64,000 bases of DNA. Origin: a virus. Positions 18,476 through 26,594 of the stretch are shown piece after piece; within the stretch, counting starts at the first letter, position 1, and each line of letters begins with the position of its first letter. The stretch is from IMG/VR virus record IMGVR_UViG_3300005096_000005, positions 62,001 through 126,000 of that record; one strand, written 5' to 3'. The position numbers and the translations under genes are program-made. The notes under the pieces were generated by a model that saw only the letters and a program-made list of their open reading frames with translations, was not told where the DNA came from and made no database searches.

Positions 18476-20328
18476 GTCCTCTTACGATCGGGCTGGAACT
18501 CTGTGTCCCATAGGTGCGGCACGAACGTGAGTGTCCGCTCCATTCCCGGAGTATTGAGTTTCAATATAGTATTGGGGTCTTCGAATACAGCTTCCTCCCA
18601 CCAGAATCCCTGACCCCACCTCCACTGATTCCACATTACTTTTGTAGTGTCGTTGATGATCTCCGCCATCCGTTCGTGTCCGATCCGGTTCATTCCCTGC
18701 TGTGTGATATCGTTGAAAGCTTCATGCCGCCTCTGCCACGTAGCGTATGCATCAGGACGCAGAGCTCGGTATTGAATGGCCTCCGGACTAATGCCCAGGT
18801 AATGTGCCTTACGTTCTTCTGAATAGTCGGCAGGACCATCGAAACCTTCAAAGTGGACCATCCGGTAGTCCGTCTCGTTAATTGCAAACACACGGCTCAT
18901 CATAGTCTGTAACAGGTATTCGTGAGCCTGAGGGATACCGGCCCTGTGAAAAGTCCCGCTCCGTACGTGAACGTACTGCGGAGGTTTCTGTTCCGGCATC
19001 AGGCTACTTACTCTCATACGATATTCAAGGATCACGTAAGCATTATTGTCGTATGCTCTGTGGTGGTCCGCGTAATAAATATCTTTGATCTCACTGTCAG
19101 TCAACCCGGGGTACTTTGATCGAAGACTGTCCATTGGCAGGCGCCCGTCTGGAGAATCCACGTAATCAACTTCGATTGTTAGAGCGTTGGAATCAAACAC
19201 AAACTGGTCGTTGTTCTTTCCATTAGCTTTGACACAACGATACGCCACAGTATATGTGTCGTCATCGTCAAATCCAACTGACGCAAAACCATATACGTGA
19301 TCCGGTACGGGTGTAAGCACGATGTGTCCCGGCCCTGTCAGCCTCAACACAAGATAATAAACCAGGGTGCTGTGTCGAGTTGTCGGCACTTCAGACGTAG
19401 CGAGAACAGACGGTACAGTGATGATTCCATCTTCGATAATGTTGTCCCACTTTGCCACCTGGAGAATTCTCGGAGCTTCAGTTCGCGGTTCAGCAACACG
19501 GGCCGGATCTCCAAATACATCTACCCCATCGTTATCGTACAAAATCGGAAGCCTGAATTCGCCGGGATTGGTTAGAAGCCCAAACTCCCGGCGTACACCA
19601 TTCTTGATCCCGGGACCTGTAGCGTTACTCGGATGGATGAAGATGTCATTCAGACGCCGGGCGTAAAACATATCGTGTTCACCAGGCAGCCTCTCGACAC
19701 CCATGTCGAATCCCCACTCGTCGATCTGGTCCCAGATGTTTGACAACTTAAATGAATTGCTGGATACAGTTCTTGTGTATGGGTCATTGTGGTTGGCGTC
19801 GGCTGCAAAATGGATGGTGATGCTGTCGTACTTCTTTTCGAACAACAAGTACTTGTCAGTACGGCCCAGCTCCTGGTCCGTCATGTCCAGCAAAACGCAC
19901 CAATCCTGCGGCGTGGTAAATCTGACCGCCTGTTTATAACTGGCAAAGAAGTGCGGGTTAGGGAAGTAGTTGAATTGCTCGCTATATCCGTCCTGGGTAA
20001 ACACGACCTTCTCAATTACGGTAGAAGTTACGGGAACAAACCATAAGGGTTTAAACAACTCCGGCGGGAAGTGCGTAAAGCTGGAGGTTCCATGAACAAT
20101 CTCATAAATGGTAGACTCTGCACTGAACGGATTGGAGAGGGCACGCCATAGGAGGAGGTTTTGCCGAAAGTCTTCCAGAGGGCGGCCCACTACATTCATG
20201 AGCCTTTTCCCAAACGACTTCGGGTCATAAAACACCCTGGTCCATGTCGGCCAATTAGACGACATTGACTCCCCAATGTCTGTCGGGATAGTCGGTATAA
20301 TGAATGCGTGTGCTGTTATCGCTTTCAT
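18472..20328 (-). CDS. Baseplate-type structural protein (618 aa)
   Basis: ATG at 20328 overlaps the upstream stop as ATGA, with AGGGGA just upstream. At residues about 211-250 sits a segment with R-L-P-G-E-H-D-M-F-Y-A-R-R-L and then G-I-K-N-G-V-R-R-E-F-G-L. In contractile-tail baseplate wedge and tail protein I-type families, a comparable E-x-D-x-x-Y-x-x-R-L element is followed by a glycine-initiated helix (family knowledge, recognised by eye). The rest is mixed alpha/beta with many aromatic residues. The gene follows the gp6/J-like gene and short beta-repeat genes, so a baseplate wedge or wedge-connecting role is likely. The exact homologue is uncertain. Confidence 0.7.
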   Translation of the reverse strand: MKAITAHAFIIPTIPTDIGESMSSNWPTWTRVFYDPKSFGKRLMNVVGRPLEDFRQNLLLWRALSNPFSAESTIYEIVHGTSSFTHFPPELFKPLWFVPVTSTVIEKVVFTQDGYSEQFNYFPNPHFFASYKQAVRFTTPQDWCVLLDMTDQELGRTDKYLLFEKKYDSITIHFAADANHNDPYTRTVSSNSFKLSNIWDQIDEWGFDMGVERLPGEHDMFYARRLNDIFIHPSNATGPGIKNGVRREFGLLTNPGEFRLPILYDNDGVDVFGDPARVAEPRTEAPRILQVAKWDNIIEDGIITVPSVLATSEVPTTRHSTLVYYLVLRLTGPGHIVLTPVPDHVYGFASVGFDDDDTYTVAYRCVKANGKNNDQFVFDSNALTIEVDYVDSPDGRLPMDSLRSKYPGLTDSEIKDIYYADHHRAYDNNAYVILEYRMRVSSLMPEQKPPQYVHVRSGTFHRAGIPQAHEYLLQTMMSRVFAINETDYRMVHFEGFDGPADYSEERKAHYLGISPEAIQYRALRPDAYATWQRRHEAFNDITQQGMNRIGHERMAEIINDTTKVMWNQWRWGQGFWWEEAVFEDPNTILKLNTPGMERTLTFVPHLWDTEFQPDRKRT

Positions 20329-20732
20329 ATTCCCCTAACCTCAATGCTTCCACGGACGTCTACATTACTGGAGTCCTTGATAGTGTAGTATATCGTGTAC
20401 ATCCTTGCCGCTTCAATAGATGGCACTGACAGAACCACTGACCTGTCTGACACTGCTGAAACAGACCCCGGAATGATTGCATGTCCCGCGTCATCCACAA
20501 GTTGCCAGTTTTTCCTTTTGGTTGCCGACAGTTTGTTGACAGGAGAGTCGAATGTTACCTGCACAACCTTGTCGTACTCACGAATAGGCATCTCGTCGCC
20601 TGCCGTTTTAACACTGGCAGCGAGCCTGCCTTCAAAGAATGCAAACCCTTTCGCACTTACCGACACCGTGCTGGCAAGTCCGGGATCTCCGGGATACTCT
20701 CTAAAAGGAGGAAAGTAAACAGTATTAGACAA
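20325..20732 (-). CDS. Small beta protein with one FFxGR repeat (135 aa)
   Basis: The only reasonable start is a TTG at 20732, overlapping the end of the upstream gene by 8 nt; the next in-frame ATG is at codon 47 and would remove conserved-looking sequence. The N-terminal part has G-F-A-F-F-E-G-R-L-A, clearly related to the F-F-D-G-R repeats of the 100-aa protein encoded just upstream. Residues about 55-135 look like one Ig/fibronectin-like beta domain (Q-V-T-F-D-S-P-V-N-K-L; Y-T-I-Y-Y-T-I-K-D). It could attach to or cap the repeat protein. No known family was recognised. Confidence 0.75.
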   Translation of the reverse strand: MSNTVYFPPFREYPGDPGLASTVSVSAKGFAFFEGRLAASVKTAGDEMPIREYDKVVQVTFDSPVNKLSATKRKNWQLVDDAGHAIIPGSVSAVSDRSVVLSVPSIEAARMYTIYYTIKDSSNVDVRGSIEVRGI

Positions 20733-21027
20733 TCTCTACGGTTCCTCTCTGTATAATATGATCGATCCGCGTCTTCACTCCCACGACACCGTCTTGTTCA
20801 AAATCGAGCCTTCCGCCAATGTCCAGACGACCGTCGAACATTTGTTCGTATGGAGCTTCGTTACTGACAATCCCCACTTTGCCTGGAAACACAAACCAGC
20901 CTACGCTCTTGACAGCCATTCTGCCATCGAAGAACTTAACCCGGGGCGTGGGAGCTTTGACTCCGATCTTTCCGGGCCATATCAAGGCACTACGGATAGT
21001 CACAGTTCCGTCAAAGAAAACCTGCAT
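20725..21027 (-). CDS. Short beta-repeat protein (100 aa), possible spike or solenoid
   Basis: ATG at 21027 with AAGGAG upstream, 9 nt after the preceding stop. The protein is almost entirely three imperfect repeats of about 30 residues: F-F-D-G-T-V-T-I with P-G-K-I-G-V, F-F-D-G-R-M-A-V with P-G-K-V-G-I, and M-F-D-G-R-L-D-I with D-G-V-V-G-V, then a partial copy near the end. Such short alternating strand-turn units suit a small beta-solenoid or trimeric spike. A further copy occurs in the next gene. Placed among baseplate genes, it could be part of a tip or spike. Function unknown. Confidence 0.75.
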   Translation of the reverse strand: MQVFFDGTVTIRSALIWPGKIGVKAPTPRVKFFDGRMAVKSVGWFVFPGKVGIVSNEAPYEQMFDGRLDIGGRLDFEQDGVVGVKTRIDHIIQRGTVEIV

Positions 21028-21036
21028 ATCTACTCC

Positions 21037-22080
21037 TTATAGTGCGTCAAAGGTAACTTTAAGTTTCCACGTGTAGTTAGGACCCGGAGACATGTTCGCG
21101 GGAATGTCGAACTTGAGAACGATCTCCGCATATCCTCTGCCGGGATAAGCAAACTCGTCAGGGATCTCCGCGACCACATCGTTATTGAGTCCTGCAGACA
21201 CTTCGTCCGGTATAGTCGTTGTGACTCCTCCGATGTCCATACGGCTGGAGCTACCTCCAACGATCTCGAAATCCACTTCGGGAGCCAGATATGTCCAGCT
21301 TCCCCACACGCGGCAATCCTGTGCGGGCGGGTCATTGAGCTGGAGCACAGCCGTGGGTTGACTGGCATCTACCGTAAACTGCCCCGGTGCAATCTCGACA
21401 GTGTAGCGATAATCCAAAAAGATATCGATCACGCCGCCCGGATCGCCAGTGGGAGGAGTCTTTCCTGCGTTTGGTCCACCAGGACTCGAATCCAGGGTAA
21501 TAACCGGATTAGCACCACTGTAATCTACGACAGCGTTCTCTGTGCTGTACGTCTCAGTGCCGCCTGCATGTGTAACCTGGAATGTTGGTGGTAGATAACT
21601 GAGAGGTTGGCTGGAAGACGGTCCAGCTTCATTCACAGTAATCTGCCAGGTGTCGTCGGTCCATGTGCTGTTTGGATTGGAACCTGTTGGCACCTCCTTT
21701 TTCGGAACCATGCTCGGGTCTACGTAAGTGTTGTCTCCGCCCGCCGGCATTGGAAAGTTCTGGTTTGCGCCATTCCCTGTGCCGAGCTCCACTTCTTTCG
21801 CAACTTCGCATAGTGTCAAACACCGGCCTCTTAAAGCAGGCTGGAAGTCCGGAGACACTCCCTGTACCAGCGGAGAAGCTTCAGAACCGTCCGCAGCCAC
21901 AAGAGTAAGGAGACAATTCATCGCGGCCGATACGCCACCTCCGCCCCCTTTGTTGTTGTAAATGCGGATAGTCTTTTCGATGCTCTGGCCACCGCGTTCA
22001 ACGGTATTGAAGTCAAGCACCGGCATTGGGGTCGGTGTTCCGCCGACCATCTCATACAGTGATAATACTGGCTGTGGCAT
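21037..22080 (-). CDS. Beta-rich baseplate-region protein (347 aa)
   Basis: ATG at 22080 with AAGGAGG at good spacing, 11 nt after the upstream stop. It contains a glycine run near residue 47 and V-E-L-G-T-G-N-G-A-N-Q-N-F-P-M-P at about 97, a phrase common in Ig-like beta domains of phage tail proteins. The C-terminal half contains a predicted beta-sandwich ending in Y-T-W-K-L-K-V-T-F. Pro, Gly and Thr are abundant and Lys is scarce. It directly follows the gp6/J-like gene, so it probably decorates or extends the baseplate. I do not recognise a named family. Confidence 0.7.
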   Translation of the reverse strand: MPQPVLSLYEMVGGTPTPMPVLDFNTVERGGQSIEKTIRIYNNKGGGGGVSAAMNCLLTLVAADGSEASPLVQGVSPDFQPALRGRCLTLCEVAKEVELGTGNGANQNFPMPAGGDNTYVDPSMVPKKEVPTGSNPNSTWTDDTWQITVNEAGPSSSQPLSYLPPTFQVTHAGGTETYSTENAVVDYSGANPVITLDSSPGGPNAGKTPPTGDPGGVIDIFLDYRYTVEIAPGQFTVDASQPTAVLQLNDPPAQDCRVWGSWTYLAPEVDFEIVGGSSSRMDIGGVTTTIPDEVSAGLNNDVVAEIPDEFAYPGRGYAEIVLKFDIPANMSPGPNYTWKLKVTFDAL

Positions 22081-22091
22081 TGTTTTCCTCC

Positions 22092-22895
22092 TTATGTAAT
22101 CACTTGTATTGGCTCAGCAACGTTGGGGTCTGGAACAATCTTTTCATCCCACGCCGCTGGAATATCTCTCGGTAAAACCGGCTGTTGGTCCAGGTATATC
22201 TCCTTGAACTCAACCCCCGACGCACCCGCTCCAACTGCCGCGGCGCGCACCCTGTCAATAGCCATTGTCTGCGCTCTCCTTAGAGATTCGAGATAACCCC
22301 TGACGGCTTCTGCTATCACCTCGGGAACGAGATTGACTCCACGAACCAACAGAACCATACGTACTCCTCGCATCTCAACAGACATAGTTGGAGCCATTAC
22401 CCCTTTGGCCACTACCCCCGCAAGAATCGTATCTATATCATTGAGCAGTTCTGCGTCAACCTGAGTATTGGCTATCGGGTCGATGAACGTAGCGAAGGAA
22501 CCACTGCCGTATACGAAGTCGGCGTAGGCTACGTCCTGGACTCGTGGATGTGTCTTTAATCTGGAATCAATAGCTATGTCATTACACGCCTGTCTGTTGA
22601 TCTGCGCTATCTGTATCCTGTTTCTCAGGGACTCGTCAGTTTCTGCAAGCACCCTGGTCAGAGCAAGCGAATTGGCTCGAAGATCAAGAAACGGCCCGGT
22701 GGCTGTCGTTGAGTTGGAATTCTTGATGCCGTCATACGTAGAGCCATGAAGCTCTGCCATGATGTTCGCAAACTCGTCAAACATCGCCTTGGCCTTGCCG
22801 CCTTCATATATATTCCCAATGCCCAGGGCTGCCTGGAACGCTTTCATCTCCACACGCAGCGCCTCAGCGCTCTTTGGGAGGAACGGTATTGGCAT
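22092..22895 (-). CDS. Baseplate wedge protein, J/gp6-like (267 aa)
   Basis: ATG at 22895 overlaps the upstream stop as TAATG, with a near-consensus GAAGGAGGTG 5 nt upstream. Residues about 65-100 (T-G-P-F-L-D-L-R-A-N-S-L, then E-S-L-R-N-R-I) match the characteristic signature of baseplate J-like proteins, in which a Leu-Asp sequence is followed by S-D-E-x-x-R-x-R. Next comes the usual V-x-D-V-A-Y-A-D-F-V-Y-G-S-G-S strand region. J-like proteins build the wedge ring around the hub in contractile tails and injection systems. Length is close to the shorter members of the family. This gene helps assign the surrounding genes to the baseplate. Confidence 0.8.
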   Translation of the reverse strand: MPIPFLPKSAEALRVEMKAFQAALGIGNIYEGGKAKAMFDEFANIMAELHGSTYDGIKNSNSTTATGPFLDLRANSLALTRVLAETDESLRNRIQIAQINRQACNDIAIDSRLKTHPRVQDVAYADFVYGSGSFATFIDPIANTQVDAELLNDIDTILAGVVAKGVMAPTMSVEMRGVRMVLLVRGVNLVPEVIAEAVRGYLESLRRAQTMAIDRVRAAAVGAGASGVEFKEIYLDQQPVLPRDIPAAWDEKIVPDPNVAEPIQVIT

Positions 22896-23518
22896 TACGC
22901 CACCTCCTTCAACATCAGGTACGGCCCTTCAACAAACGAGAACGGAATTATCTCTCGAATTACCATACGAACTCCCGTCAGCACCTCTACGGCGAACAGG
23001 AGTGTCTTCTCGTCTGCTATAAAGTACTTGACCAGTAGGTGGGGACTCTGGACCAGCCCGTCTCGAGTAAGAGCGTCGATAATCTTTTGGCGGAGTGCCT
23101 CTGCCGTTACCATCGTCATGCTGTCTCCTACCTGCTCTTCGAGGTTTGCACCTACATTGGGGTACGTTCCCCAGTCCTGATTCGTTGTCTTACAGATATC
23201 TCTCACAGACTGCTTCAATGATTCAAACCTGTCTTCCGGCATATAACCCCATGTCTCAATCAACTTCTCTAATTCACCATCTGCCAGAGACGGGTACATC
23301 TTCTTTAAGGTTTCCATATAGAATTGTTTCAATGTAGCAACGTCGCTGTTTGGGTGGGAACCGGCAAGTTGCATATCATCGCGCCGACGGTTCCTTGCAA
23401 ACTTGGATGCCAGCATAATGTCCCAGCCTACATCCTCGCCATTGTCGAGAGGGTCCGTGTCCATGACAAAGTCCCCGTCATACGTGAAGGCGAAGTCTTC
23501 GTGATTGTAGTATCCCAT
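22895..23518 (-). CDS. Probable baseplate protein, possibly gp25/XkdS-like (207 aa)
   Basis: ATG at 23518 overlaps the upstream stop as TAATG with GAGGA upstream. The N-terminus has D-F-A-F-T-Y-D-G-D-F-V-M-D, similar in pattern to the opening of XkdS/gp25-type baseplate proteins. Near residue 145 is A-L-R-Q-K-I-I-D-A-L-T-R, where such proteins have their R-x-R-x-x-T helix, and the end is a beta hairpin (V-R-M-V-I-R-E-I-I-P-F-S). In contractile tails the gp25-like gene usually directly precedes the gp6/J-like gene, as here. The similarity is weak and judged by eye, so I regard this as a working assignment. Confidence 0.55.
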   Translation of the reverse strand: MGYYNHEDFAFTYDGDFVMDTDPLDNGEDVGWDIMLASKFARNRRRDDMQLAGSHPNSDVATLKQFYMETLKKMYPSLADGELEKLIETWGYMPEDRFESLKQSVRDICKTTNQDWGTYPNVGANLEEQVGDSMTMVTAEALRQKIIDALTRDGLVQSPHLLVKYFIADEKTLLFAVEVLTGVRMVIREIIPFSFVEGPYLMLKEVA

Positions 23519-24162
23519 TATGTTTTCCTCACAATAGCTTTGCCATCAATTGTCACAAGCCCCTTCACGGCAGTGTCCTTAACAAACTCGCCTATCTTCT
23601 TGTCGTCAACTATCAGGTGTTCACTGCCGATAGTGGCTTCATCCTCAAATTGAACCCTGGCCATAAACCTGGTAAGGGCCTCGAACACAGACTCCCCTTT
23701 TACTAACAAAGTGTCAGCGAGCCTGGTGGCCTGTTCAACGGTCAGTCTGCCGTGGAGAAGCGAGTCGAAGTCTACTTCGAGGTCTCCCATAATGTGCTCG
23801 TCACCCTCCTGGTGGATGCCGAGACGCCCTCGCCTCATACCGACTACCGATCTGACATAACGACCGTCGCCAACAATCATCCGGTCGTCACACCATGTCA
23901 CCGACCCACAGGCTCCATAGGTGCTCTCTCGAGGAAACCTCTCCACAATGTCGTCATGCCGCGTACTCCTAACGCCCCAGTGTGTGCGATAGGTCCCTAA
24001 TTCGTGCATAAACTTCTGGCATGTCTCAAAGACAGTTCCGAAAGACACTTCGTCCTGACTCTTGTAAGCTGCCGCCAGAGAGTTCTGTCGTACCGGATTC
24101 TTGTATGAATCGGCAGGTCTTCCGTCTCTAAGGTCGGGTATAACTGGTATTCGCTTATTCAT
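23518..24162 (-). CDS. Small structural protein with C-terminal beta repeats (214 aa)
   Basis: ATG at 24162 overlaps the upstream stop as TAATG, with GGAG 5 nt upstream. The first 110 residues are mixed and include two Cys (C-G-S-V-T-W-C). From about 120 on, short glycine-turn units recur: M-G-D-L-E-V, L-H-G-R-L-T-V, L-V-K-G-E-S-V, V-K-G-L-V-T-I-D-G. They resemble, loosely, the repeats of the 100-aa protein at 20725-21027 and suggest a small beta-solenoid. The context is baseplate. No named family recognised, and the spike interpretation is a guess. Confidence 0.7.
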   Translation of the reverse strand: MNKRIPVIPDLRDGRPADSYKNPVRQNSLAAAYKSQDEVSFGTVFETCQKFMHELGTYRTHWGVRSTRHDDIVERFPRESTYGACGSVTWCDDRMIVGDGRYVRSVVGMRRGRLGIHQEGDEHIMGDLEVDFDSLLHGRLTVEQATRLADTLLVKGESVFEALTRFMARVQFEDEATIGSEHLIVDDKKIGEFVKDTAVKGLVTIDGKAIVRKT

Positions 24163-24695
24163 TACTCTCCACTCTGTGATCCCGACATGTCGACCACATC
24201 AGCTTCTCCGTCCAAGAACGTATCGACAATATACTTACCACCTTCGTCTTTACTGAGAGCCACCTTCGCCCCTCTGATGCCGAGACTGTCCTTGACACGC
24301 CCAATCCCCTGGGCCGTCTCCTCGTCTATAATATGAATGGCCGACCCGAGCTTAACAGACGCTCCCAGAAACCACGCTTTCAACTTCTTCATAGTCGGGA
24401 TCTTGTCTTTAGCTATCTCTGCCTCAACCACCCGGGATGTCCCGGTTAATTGAACAATGAGTAGCAGATCCCTTCCAAGAATGGGTTTCTGCGTCGTATT
24501 CCATTCCATCAGACTCTTATTGATTTGAAGGTCGCGATACCCCTCCCTGTCAAGTATCCTTCCGGTGTTCGGGTCCTTAAATTGTGCAGGCTCCCATTCA
24601 CCGTCTTCTATCCTAACGGCTGCACACACGATCCCTGTCGCGCCAATCTGATCACGATCCGGAGGCGTTGCTGTGTTTTGCTCTTGCGCCATCAT
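24162..24695 (-). CDS. Hypothetical baseplate-region protein (177 aa)
   Basis: ATG at 24695 overlaps the M23 gene stop as ATGA; a second ATG at 24692 is equally possible. The protein has a disordered, charged N-terminus of about 20 residues, then beta strands (G-I-V-C-A-A-V-R-I; D-L-L-L-I-V-Q-L-T-G) and a helix K-L-K-A-W-F-L-G-A. The acidic tail ends D-M-S-G-S-Q-S-G-E. Tight coupling to the endopeptidase gene suggests that both act in the same tail-tip complex, perhaps as an adaptor. No family recognised. Confidence 0.7.
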   Translation of the reverse strand: MMAQEQNTATPPDRDQIGATGIVCAAVRIEDGEWEPAQFKDPNTGRILDREGYRDLQINKSLMEWNTTQKPILGRDLLLIVQLTGTSRVVEAEIAKDKIPTMKKLKAWFLGASVKLGSAIHIIDEETAQGIGRVKDSLGIRGAKVALSKDEGGKYIVDTFLDGEADVVDMSGSQSGE

Positions 24696-25954
24696 TCGAT
24701 CCCTGCCGTATATTCTCTTACATACTTTCTGTATTCCGCTCTCACCTGTGGATTGGAACCTCCTGCAGTAATGGTGTACTTATCCGGATTCAAGAAATGG
24801 TAGAACGGGTCTACCGATTGTCCCTGAGGATTCCTGCATCCAATATGCAGATGAATACCGCTACTGTGGCCTGTGTTGCCAGCAACACCAAGCTGGGTGC
24901 CTGCTGCAATATATTGTCCTTCCGAAACCATCGGAGTGGCATGCATGTGGCCATAAAACGTGCGATAACCATTGGGGTGCTGAATCTCAACCGTGTTTCC
25001 ATAACCACTATAGGCACTTCCGCGCTCCGCATATCTGGCAAACGTAACTGTGCCTTCAGCCCCGGCATAAACCGCTGTGCTGAATGGAAGATCGTTTCCG
25101 TCGTGCAACTTTCCATTCCGAATTCCGTACGGTGAGTTGACAGTGTACCCTCCAACAAAACCGATAAACAGATCACCCTTCGTCTCAGGTCTCAGCGTAT
25201 AATCGCCACGGAGTCGCCTGGGAGCAGAAGTACGTGGTACAGGCTGTGTTCTCCCTCTACTTCTAATATCTCCCGCCTGAAACGCGCTGGCCCGCTTAGG
25301 CGTCCCATCCAGAGCTGCCTGCCTGGCCGGATATATCTCGCGCCGGACATCCTGCACGGACGCCCTATGGATATCAGCAGGAGTTCTAACGTATGTAGTG
25401 TCCGCCACCATATCCTCCCAAGCCCTCTCGGGCATGGCCTGTCCGAACAGTCCATCGTCATAGGTGTTAATCTCGCGAAGGGTAAGTGTCTGAGGCATCC
25501 CGTTGCTTGTATTATAATTACCATCCCCCGCAGAGCGGTTATCAATAACGTCAGTCTTAACGTCTGCGTTTGCACCATGCGGAGGAGGTACACTGGCGGA
25601 AAGACCTCCGAGGGTTGGGCCACTACCGAGACTGGGGGCTGATGTGAGCTGTTCGATAGACGGCGTTCCATGAATTGCGTTTCCAAGATATCCACGGATA
25701 CCTACAGGATTCGTGTTTTCGTCAAAGGCTACAGCAGCTTGAAGCCTGATCTGAGCAGGGTTTGCAAAACGCCAGGAGCCGGTCTTCCGCACCTCTCCGT
25801 GGGTTGGAAGATTCTGTTTGAGACGCTCAATCAACATGTTTACAGCCATACTTCCGGGACGTGGCGTGTGCCTCACTCCACCCTTAGACAGGACCCGAGC
25901 TTCCTCTGCCGAGCCCACAATTCGACTGTTGTAAACTCCAGTATTCGCAGCCAT
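24692..25954 (-). CDS. Tail-associated M23 (LytM-type) metallopeptidase (420 aa)
   Basis: The C-terminal domain, residues about 260-405, has the complete M23 zinc-peptidase signature: H284-D-G-N-D288, G-H336-M, and H368-L-H370. In the LytM family, the first His, the Asp and the last His bind zinc, and the other two His residues assist catalysis, cleaving peptide bonds in peptidoglycan cross-bridges or stem peptides. The first 260 residues are Pro/Ser/Thr-rich with little obvious fold and no signal peptide, so it acts from the virion rather than as a secreted lysin. ATG at 25954 follows a 40-nt gap with a weak Shine-Dalgarno site but a good promoter-like sequence. It probably digests the wall during tail penetration. 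Confidence 0.88.
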   Translation of the reverse strand: MAANTGVYNSRIVGSAEEARVLSKGGVRHTPRPGSMAVNMLIERLKQNLPTHGEVRKTGSWRFANPAQIRLQAAVAFDENTNPVGIRGYLGNAIHGTPSIEQLTSAPSLGSGPTLGGLSASVPPPHGANADVKTDVIDNRSAGDGNYNTSNGMPQTLTLREINTYDDGLFGQAMPERAWEDMVADTTYVRTPADIHRASVQDVRREIYPARQAALDGTPKRASAFQAGDIRSRGRTQPVPRTSAPRRLRGDYTLRPETKGDLFIGFVGGYTVNSPYGIRNGKLHDGNDLPFSTAVYAGAEGTVTFARYAERGSAYSGYGNTVEIQHPNGYRTFYGHMHATPMVSEGQYIAAGTQLGVAGNTGHSSGIHLHIGCRNPQGQSVDPFYHFLNPDKYTITAGGSNPQVRAEYRKYVREYTAGIE

Positions 25955-25965
25955 AGTATGTTTCC

Positions 25966-25993
25966 ATTATACTCGTATGATATAAGGTAGCAA
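25966..25993 (-). promoter_or_regulatory. Candidate sigma70-like promoter upstream of M23 gene
   Basis: In the 40-nt gap between the 199-aa gene and the M23 peptidase gene the minus strand reads TTGCTA (25993-25988), a 16-nt spacer, then TATAAT (25971-25966), a perfect -10 box. The -10 is only 11 nt from the ATG, so a transcript would have almost no leader, and the Shine-Dalgarno site here is weak. It may be fortuitous in an AT-rich gap. Confidence 0.3.
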
Positions 25994-25994
25994 G

Positions 25995-26594
25995 TCAATT
26001 CTCCAAAGAATCGTTCCAAACTACAGCATCAAGAGCCTTCATCGTCCACTTGGCCAGTCGTGTCATATTGTTCGGGGACTCGTTTACAAGCATAAGACTC
26101 GCTACTTTAAACCACTCACTTCTGTCCTTTACATCCGACCACGTCGCTCTACCGGTAATGGCCTGATTGCGAGAGTGGCCGGTGGCGTTCCTATTATCAT
26201 ACAGCCACTTGGCCCATGCCACACCAACATCCACGCACAGCTTCTCGTCAGCAACAGCCTCGGCCCACGTCAAGTTTATAGGAATATTCGGATCGATCGC
26301 CCACGATCGCTGCAAGATACTGGCCCACTCGCTTTCATAAAAACGGAACAAACCCCTGGCCTGGTTCGCCAATCCGTTGCTGGCCGACAGTTTCATGGCC
26401 GACACGGTAATAGCAAAAGCCTGGCAGAACTGTTCCAGAGTTGCTCCCTGCTCTGTAATATCAAACTCAGGAAGCTCAAGTATCCTTGCTTTAATAGAGA
26501 GTCCGGCATGCGTACTTCCCACCTGCCTGACCCACACCTGGATATCCTCCGGTTTACCGGCGAGGACCTGTGCCATTGTTTTTATAGTAGACAT
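25995..26594 (-). CDS. Hypothetical tail protein between amidase-hub and M23 genes (199 aa)
   Basis: The frame extends upstream into the preceding gene, but the true start is clearly the ATG at 26594: it overlaps that gene's stop as TAATG and has a consensus AGGAGGTG at 26610-26603. The protein is mostly helical with several Trp residues. A middle segment (A-R-G-L-F-R-F, then D-P-N-I-P-I-N-L) is faintly like soluble lytic transglycosylases, but I see no catalytic Glu in the expected place before it. Lying between two wall hydrolases, it may assist or position them. Function not recognised. Confidence 0.75.
   Translation of the reverse strand: MSTIKTMAQVLAGKPEDIQVWVRQVGSTHAGLSIKARILELPEFDITEQGATLEQFCQAFAITVSAMKLSASNGLANQARGLFRFYESEWASILQRSWAIDPNIPINLTWAEAVADEKLCVDVGVAWAKWLYDNRNATGHSRNQAITGRATWSDVKDRSEWFKVASLMLVNESPNNMTRLAKWTMKALDAVVWNDSLEN

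Noticed and set aside
25995-26594. Lytic transglycosylase identity for the 199-aa protein
   Set aside because: A G-L-F-x-F and D-P-N-I-x-I-N pattern is suggestive, but no catalytic Glu lies in the expected place before it.
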